Source of the DNA: Nitrospirota bacterium
GTDB taxonomy: Bacteria > Nitrospirota > Thermodesulfovibrionia > Thermodesulfovibrionales > JdFR-85
NCBI GenBank assembly: GCA_013152195.1
Contig: JAADGU010000148.1
Coordinates: 1-6,147 of the forward strand
DNA: 6,147 bases
Reading direction: 5' to 3'
Shown here: one piece after another, positions 5,899-6,147 of the stretch
How the letters are laid out: every line of letters begins with the position of its first letter
Numbering within the stretch: the first letter of the stretch is position 1
Translations under genes and position numbers: made by a program
The notes under the pieces: generated by a model
What the model was told of the DNA's origin: nothing
The model's input: only the letters and a program-made list of their open reading frames with translations
Database searches by the model: none

Positions 5899-6147
5899 GT
5901 CAAATGTAGACAAGGTACTGATCGGTGGCGGCATGGCCTTTACATTTATCAAGGCAATGGGATATGAGGTCGGTGATTCACTTGTAGAAGAGGATATGGT
6001 GGAGATGGCCCAGAGGATCAGGGTCAAACTGAAAGACAGAGGTGTGAAATTCTATCTTCCCGTAGATTGTGTAATAGCACAGAGCCTTGACGCAGGGGCT
6101 GAAACGAAGATTGTTCCCACCCTTGAGATTCCAAAGGGGTGGAAGGC
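5882..6147 (+). pseudogene. pgk: Phosphoglycerate kinase, C-terminal part in the +1 frame, runs off window
   Basis: From the frameshift to the right edge the +1 frame is open and reads as the family's nucleotide-binding domain: ENLESNVDKVLIGGGMAFTF, then a stretch with GYEVGDSLVEED, KFYLPVDCV and IPKGW. These are the expected residues in the expected order, with no stop and no second lesion, so the segment has not decayed. With the duplication removed, 305 residues would be visible and roughly 100 would lie beyond the edge. If translated separately, the earliest possible start in this frame is GTG at 5882, since TAG at 5870-5872 closes the frame upstream; it has AGGGG (5871-5875) 6 nt before it. 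ATG at 5933 is the alternative but falls inside the conserved GGGMAF motif. Independent translation is possible on paper but unsupported by family precedent, so I call it the broken second half of pgk. Confidence 0.85.

Noticed and set aside
5437..6027. 196-codon minus-strand ORF opposite pgk
   Set aside because: It is antisense to conserved phosphoglycerate kinase sequence on both sides of the frameshift, and its translation has no recognisable motif.

Overview
The window holds four protein-coding loci of bacterial housekeeping type. One is read leftward and three rightward, and the two groups diverge from a 225-bp intergenic region at 2571-2795. By eye the base composition is moderate (GC a little under half) and arginine is coded mostly by AGG. 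The set glnE / DUF1015 / gap / pgk fits a Gram-negative-type anaerobe such as a member of Nitrospirota or a deltaproteobacterial-type lineage. That placement is a weak inference from gene content and codon style; no rRNA or other marker is present.

Layout. Positions 1-2570 (minus strand) carry most of glnE, the bifunctional glutamine synthetase adenylyltransferase/deadenylase; its C-terminal end lies beyond the left edge. Positions 2571-2795 hold no convincing gene but are rich in small structures: a near-perfect 13-bp direct repeat, a four-copy tandem octamer, a possible plus-strand promoter and a perfect 8-bp inverted repeat. Positions 2796-4046 (plus) encode a full-length DUF1015-family protein (COG4198 type) of unproven function. 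The 109-bp gap at 4047-4155 contains short alternative hairpins around the gap Shine-Dalgarno. Positions 4156-5160 encode glyceraldehyde-3-phosphate dehydrogenase (gap). After 63 bp, phosphoglycerate kinase (pgk) begins at 5224 and runs off the right edge. No gene-free stretch exceeds 300 bases.

The gap and pgk products catalyse consecutive steps of glycolysis/gluconeogenesis, linked by 1,3-bisphosphoglycerate. The DUF1015 gene is co-oriented and probably lies in the same transcription unit. GlnE belongs to nitrogen control and is transcribed away from them.

The strongest anomaly is in pgk. An exact 7-bp tandem duplication (GGGTGCT twice, 5873-5886) shifts the frame and stops translation at 5896-5898. 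The rest of the protein continues intact in the +1 frame to the window edge. It is either a very recent slippage mutation, a sequencing or assembly error, or, less likely, a functional split or recoded gene. I see no mobile element, CRISPR array, RNA gene or clearly novel multi-gene system here.
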